Positions 6,681 to 9,148 of a DNA stretch of 9,148 nt are shown here, piece after piece; the stretch's first letter is position 1; each line of letters starts with the position of its first letter. The DNA lies in assembly GCA_027067895.1 (NCBI GenBank), contig JAMOUY010000187.1, positions 1-9,148 of the forward strand, given 5' to 3'. The notes under the pieces are model-generated. The model was not told where the DNA came from. It searched no databases and saw only the letters and a list, made by a program, of their open reading frames with translations. Position numbers and translations under genes: made by a program. This DNA comes from Acidobacteriota bacterium (lineage in GTDB: Bacteria > Acidobacteriota > Holophagae > Thermotomaculales > Thermotomaculaceae).

Positions 6681-7036
6681 AAGACAGAGAATTAAACGGC
6701 TTTTTGGACAAGGGAACCTTTTTTAAGGGAGATATTACGTTTAAAAACCTTTTAAGAATAGACGGTAAAATGAACGGGACGGTGAGGTCGGAAGAAACCC
6801 TTATTATTGGAGAAGATGCCGATGTTGAGGGAGATGTCTTTGTGGGAATTTGCATAATTAACGGAAAATTTAAGGGAAAAATTGAAGCAAAGCACAAAAT
6901 AGAAATTCATCCTAAAGCAATTGTTGAAGGAGAGATAAAAACACCGGTATTAGAAGTTAAAGAGGGAGGGGTTTTTAACGGCAACTGCATTATGACAAAG
7001 AATATAAAAGAACAAAAAACAAAAAATAAAAAGTAA
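6677..7036 (+). CDS. Bactofilin (polymer-forming cytoskeletal protein)
   Basis: 119 aa, a single bactofilin domain (formerly DUF583). Bactofilins polymerise without nucleotide into filaments of stacked beta-helices, often on the inner membrane face, and scaffold cell-shape, polar or segregation proteins. The sequence shows the regular short beta-strand repeats of the family: FFKGDITFKNLLRIDGKMNG (15-34), LIIGEDADVEGDVFVG (42-57), IINGKFKGKIEA (60-71), IEIHPKAIVEGEI (75-87), LEVKEGGVFNG (92-102), then CIM. A short N-terminus and a lysine-rich tail (about 107-119) flank the helix, as is usual. It has no signal peptide or membrane helix. The ribosome site AGAGGTG (6666-6672) is 4 nt before the ATG, which overlaps the parB stop. 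In Myxococcus, bactofilins are known to affect ParABS placement and one is encoded beside parAB; a similar role here is inference. Confidence 0.92.
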   Translation: MKDRELNGFLDKGTFFKGDITFKNLLRIDGKMNGTVRSEETLIIGEDADVEGDVFVGICIINGKFKGKIEAKHKIEIHPKAIVEGEIKTPVLEVKEGGVFNGNCIMTKNIKEQKTKNKK

Positions 7037-7059
7037 AACCGATAAGAGTAAGAGGAGAT

Positions 7060-7905
7060 ATGAGTTGGTTTAAAAGAAAAGATAAAAAAATACAAACCCC
7101 AAGTGAGCAAAAAGCAAAAATTCCCGAAGGTTTGTGGGTTAAATGCAATCAGTGTAAAGAAATTGTTTACAGAAAAGAGGTTGAGGCAAACCAGATGGTT
7201 TGTCCGAAGTGCAATTACCATTTTCCCATATCGCCTACCCAAAGGCTCAATCTTGTTTTCGGTGAAGGCAAATATTCCTTTATGTTCAGGGAAATAAGGC
7301 CAACAGACCCTCTGAATTTTGTTGCGGCAAAAAGGTACAAAGACCAGTTGGAAAAACTTGAAAAGTTAGGAAAGATTGACGAAGCAGTGGTTGTTGCGGA
7401 GGGAAAATTGGGAAAAATCAACACGGTTGTTGCCGTTATGGATTTTTCTTTTTTAGGCGGAAGTATGGGAAGCGTTGTAGGGGAAAAACTAACAAGGGCT
7501 GTTGAATACTGCGCTTCTAAAAAAAGGCCTCTGATAATTTTTTCCTGTTCGGGCGGAGCAAGAATGATGGAGGGGGCTATTTCCTTAATGCAGATGGCAA
7601 AGGTTTCCGCCGCATTGGGTTTGCTTGAAAAGGCCGGTATTCCCTATATCTCTGTGCTGACTCACCCGACAACCGGGGGAGTTACCGCAAGTTTTGCAAT
7701 GCTTGGGGATTTGAATATTGCCGAACCGGGAGCCTTAATTGGATTTGCAGGCCCAAGGGTTATTCAGCAGACTATTAAGGCTGAATTGCCGGAAGGGTTT
7801 CAGCGTTCGGAATTTTTGCTTGAACACGGAATGGTTGACAGAGTTGTTGACAGAAAAAATTTAACAGAGGAACTTATAAAAATAATCAGGCTATTGTATG
7901 CGTGA
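7060..7905 (+). CDS. accD: Acetyl-CoA carboxylase carboxyltransferase subunit beta AccD
   Basis: 281 aa, close to the family's usual length. AccD with AccA forms the carboxyltransferase that moves CO2 from biotin-carboxyl carrier protein to acetyl-CoA, giving malonyl-CoA for fatty acid synthesis. The N-terminal zinc ribbon has Cys at 29, 32, 48 and 51 (C-x2-C-x15-C-x2-C). The crotonase-like carboxyltransferase fold shows FLGGSMGSVVGEK (131-143), SCSGGARMMEG (162-172, oxyanion-type glycines), TTGGVTASFAMLGD (204-217), GFAGPRVIQQT (228-238) and RSEFLLEHGMVD (249-260). A ribosome site AGGAG (7053-7057) lies only 2 nt before the ATG. It is 23 bp after the bactofilin gene and overlaps folC by 8 bp. 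accA is not in the window and must be elsewhere. All catalytic motifs look intact. Confidence 0.96.
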   Translation: MSWFKRKDKKIQTPSEQKAKIPEGLWVKCNQCKEIVYRKEVEANQMVCPKCNYHFPISPTQRLNLVFGEGKYSFMFREIRPTDPLNFVAAKRYKDQLEKLEKLGKIDEAVVVAEGKLGKINTVVAVMDFSFLGGSMGSVVGEKLTRAVEYCASKKRPLIIFSCSGGARMMEGAISLMQMAKVSAALGLLEKAGIPYISVLTHPTTGGVTASFAMLGDLNIAEPGALIGFAGPRVIQQTIKAELPEGFQRSEFLLEHGMVDRVVDRKNLTEELIKIIRLLYA

Positions 7906-9148
7906 GCCTTTTTTCTATTCGGAAGCACTTGACTACGTTAAAGGTTTTGAAAAATCCAAGATAAAGTTGGGGTTGGAAAGAATAAAAAAAGCCCTTGATT
8001 GCTTCGGCAATCCGCAGAATAATTTTAAAAGCATTCATATTGCAGGGACAAACGGGAAAGGCTCGGTTGCCGCTTTTCTTGATTCTCTTCTTGTGTCCCA
8101 AAACAACTTTGTGGGAAGGTTTTGCTCGCCCCACTTGATTACGCCGAGGGAGAGAATTCTTATTGACGGGAAGCCGATAACAAGGCAGTGGTTTGCCGCG
8201 TCTGTCTCTGTTTTAAGGGACAAGATTGAAGAAAACAGTCTTGAATTGTCCTATTTTGAATTTTTTACCCTTCTTGCTTATTATGTCTTTTCCTTTCTTA
8301 AAGTTGATTACGGAATAATTGAAACCGGGCTTGGGGGAAGGCTTGATTCAACAAACACTCTCAAACACCCTTCAATAACCGTTATTACTTCAATTTCGGA
8401 AGACCATACCTCTTTTTTGGGGGAAAGCCTTTTCTCAATTGCCGGGGAAAAGGCGGGAATAATAAAACCGGGAGTGCCTGTTATCACTTCGGCAAAGGGA
8501 GAGGCTTTAAAAAGAATTGAAAACGAATGCAAAAAACTAAGCGCGCCTCTTTATACACTTGAAAATATCGGTTTTGTTGAAGACGGAAACCGTGTTGTGT
8601 TAAAAAATATGGATGTTTCGGCGGAAAAAGTTTTTAAAGGCGGTTTTCAAGCGGAAAATCTGGCGCTTTCATTGGGTGCTTTTCATATTTTGACCGGGAA
8701 AACGGGAGATTTTTCTTCCGCTGTAAAGAAAACGGTATGGCCTGCAAGGCTTGAAAAGTTTAATTTGGGAAACGGTAAAACGCTTATTGTTGACGGCGCC
8801 CACAATAAAGATGCCATAGAAAAAGTTTGCAGTGATATTTCTTCTTCGCCCGATTCTGTTTGTATTTTCGGTTGCATGAAAGACAAATCGGTAAGCGAAA
8901 TGATTAAAACCGTTGAGGCAAAGTTTAAAAATCTTTTCTTTACCGCAGGGGATTATCATCGCTTTATGAAAAGGGAAGATTTTGAAAAAATGGGTTTTAA
9001 AGACAGGTTTCTTAATTTGAAAGAAACGGTTGATTTGATTGATAAATATAACGAAATCTATGTGTTAGGTTCTCTGCACCTTGCAGGTGATTTTTTAAAA
9101 ACACTTTTTGAAGACGGAAGGTATAAAGATGCGATTGTTAAAAAAGAG
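7898..9148 (+). CDS. folC: Folylpolyglutamate synthase / dihydrofolate synthase FolC, 3'-truncated
   Basis: 417 codons are visible with no stop before the window ends; E. coli FolC has 422, so probably only the last residues are missing. It is a Mur-ligase-like ATP enzyme that adds glutamates to folates (and, in bifunctional forms, joins dihydropteroate to glutamate). Motifs: P-loop GTNGKGS (50-56); SPHLITPRERI (77-87); ETGLGGRLDSTN (142-153); ISEDHTSFLG (166-175); IAGEKAGIIKPG (181-192), whose K185 is in the place of the lysine carbamylated in characterised enzymes; WPARLE (281-286); DGAHN (299-303); and the C-terminal GSLHLAGDF (391-399). The ATG at 7898 overlaps the accD end by 8 bp; a weak CAGG lies 7 nt upstream. 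The accD-folC pair is widespread. Whether it has DHFS activity as well as FPGS cannot be decided here. Its folate products also feed MnmE chemistry. Confidence 0.94.
   Translation, partial: MREPFFYSEALDYVKGFEKSKIKLGLERIKKALDCFGNPQNNFKSIHIAGTNGKGSVAAFLDSLLVSQNNFVGRFCSPHLITPRERILIDGKPITRQWFAASVSVLRDKIEENSLELSYFEFFTLLAYYVFSFLKVDYGIIETGLGGRLDSTNTLKHPSITVITSISEDHTSFLGESLFSIAGEKAGIIKPGVPVITSAKGEALKRIENECKKLSAPLYTLENIGFVEDGNRVVLKNMDVSAEKVFKGGFQAENLALSLGAFHILTGKTGDFSSAVKKTVWPARLEKFNLGNGKTLIVDGAHNKDAIEKVCSDISSSPDSVCIFGCMKDKSVSEMIKTVEAKFKNLFFTAGDYHRFMKREDFEKMGFKDRFLNLKETVDLIDKYNEIYVLGSLHLAGDFLKTLFEDGRYKDAIVKKE

Noticed and set aside
6907..7242. 111-codon minus-strand open frame across the bactofilin-accD junction
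   Set aside because: Hydrophobic, Phe-rich translation arises from reading A-rich coding DNA in reverse; both genes on the + strand are firmly identified.
7103..7297. 64-codon plus-strand frame inside accD
   Set aside because: It is a frame-shifted reading of the zinc ribbon region, whose correct frame has all four cysteines.
8669..8959. Minus-strand open frames within folC
   Set aside because: They overlap conserved folC motifs and lack any support of their own.
1..9148. Mobile elements, CRISPR, tRNA/rRNA genes or defence system
   Set aside because: I saw no transposase, repeat array, cloverleaf or foreign-looking gene; coding is continuous, co-directional and housekeeping.

Overview
This is a compact, AT-rich bacterial chromosome segment with every gene on the + strand. 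I read it as a conserved housekeeping neighbourhood: yidC (5' end missing) - jag/khpB - mnmE - mnmG - [parS sites and promoter] - parA - parB - bactofilin - accD - folC (cut by the window's right edge). The order resembles the region near the replication origin in many bacteria. The host is probably a Gram-negative (diderm) bacterium: YidC carries the large periplasmic domain, and a bactofilin is present. Arginine is coded mostly by AGA/AGG and A/T-ending codons are common. The phylum cannot be fixed from this window. Similar gene orders occur in Desulfobacterota/Geobacter-like, Myxococcota, Acidobacteriota and Deferribacterota genomes, so I name none with confidence.

Left block (1-4981): YidC inserts inner-membrane proteins. 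Jag/KhpB is an RNA-binding protein that habitually accompanies YidC. MnmE and MnmG together modify the wobble uridine of certain tRNAs. Junctions are tight: 9 bp for yidC/jag, a 4-bp ATGA overlap for jag/mnmE, and 0 bp for mnmE/mnmG. This suggests one operon with translational coupling.

The only real intergenic gap (4982-5077, 96 bp) is the most information-dense non-coding stretch. It holds a near-perfect parS palindrome, a second degenerate parS-like palindrome 31 bp away centre to centre, an outer inverted repeat that turns the good parS into a possible terminator-like hairpin, and a good promoter candidate. The -10 of that promoter would start transcription at or next to the parA ATG, which has no Shine-Dalgarno sequence. 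rsmG (gidB), often found between mnmG and parA, is absent from this slot.

Right block (5078-9148): ParA and ParB form the chromosome segregation system acting on parS. The bactofilin overlaps parB by 4 bp and may anchor or shape that system. accD (acetyl-CoA carboxylase beta subunit) and folC (folylpolyglutamate synthase) form the common accD-folC pair. Overlaps (parA/parB 23 bp, parB/bactofilin 4 bp, accD/folC 8 bp) suggest a second operon.

I see no mobile element, CRISPR array, RNA gene or defence system, and no evidence for a wholly new system. The points worth a second look are the parS/promoter architecture, the probable leaderless parA, the parAB-bactofilin coupling, an altered KH GXXG loop in Jag and an unusual patch in MnmG.
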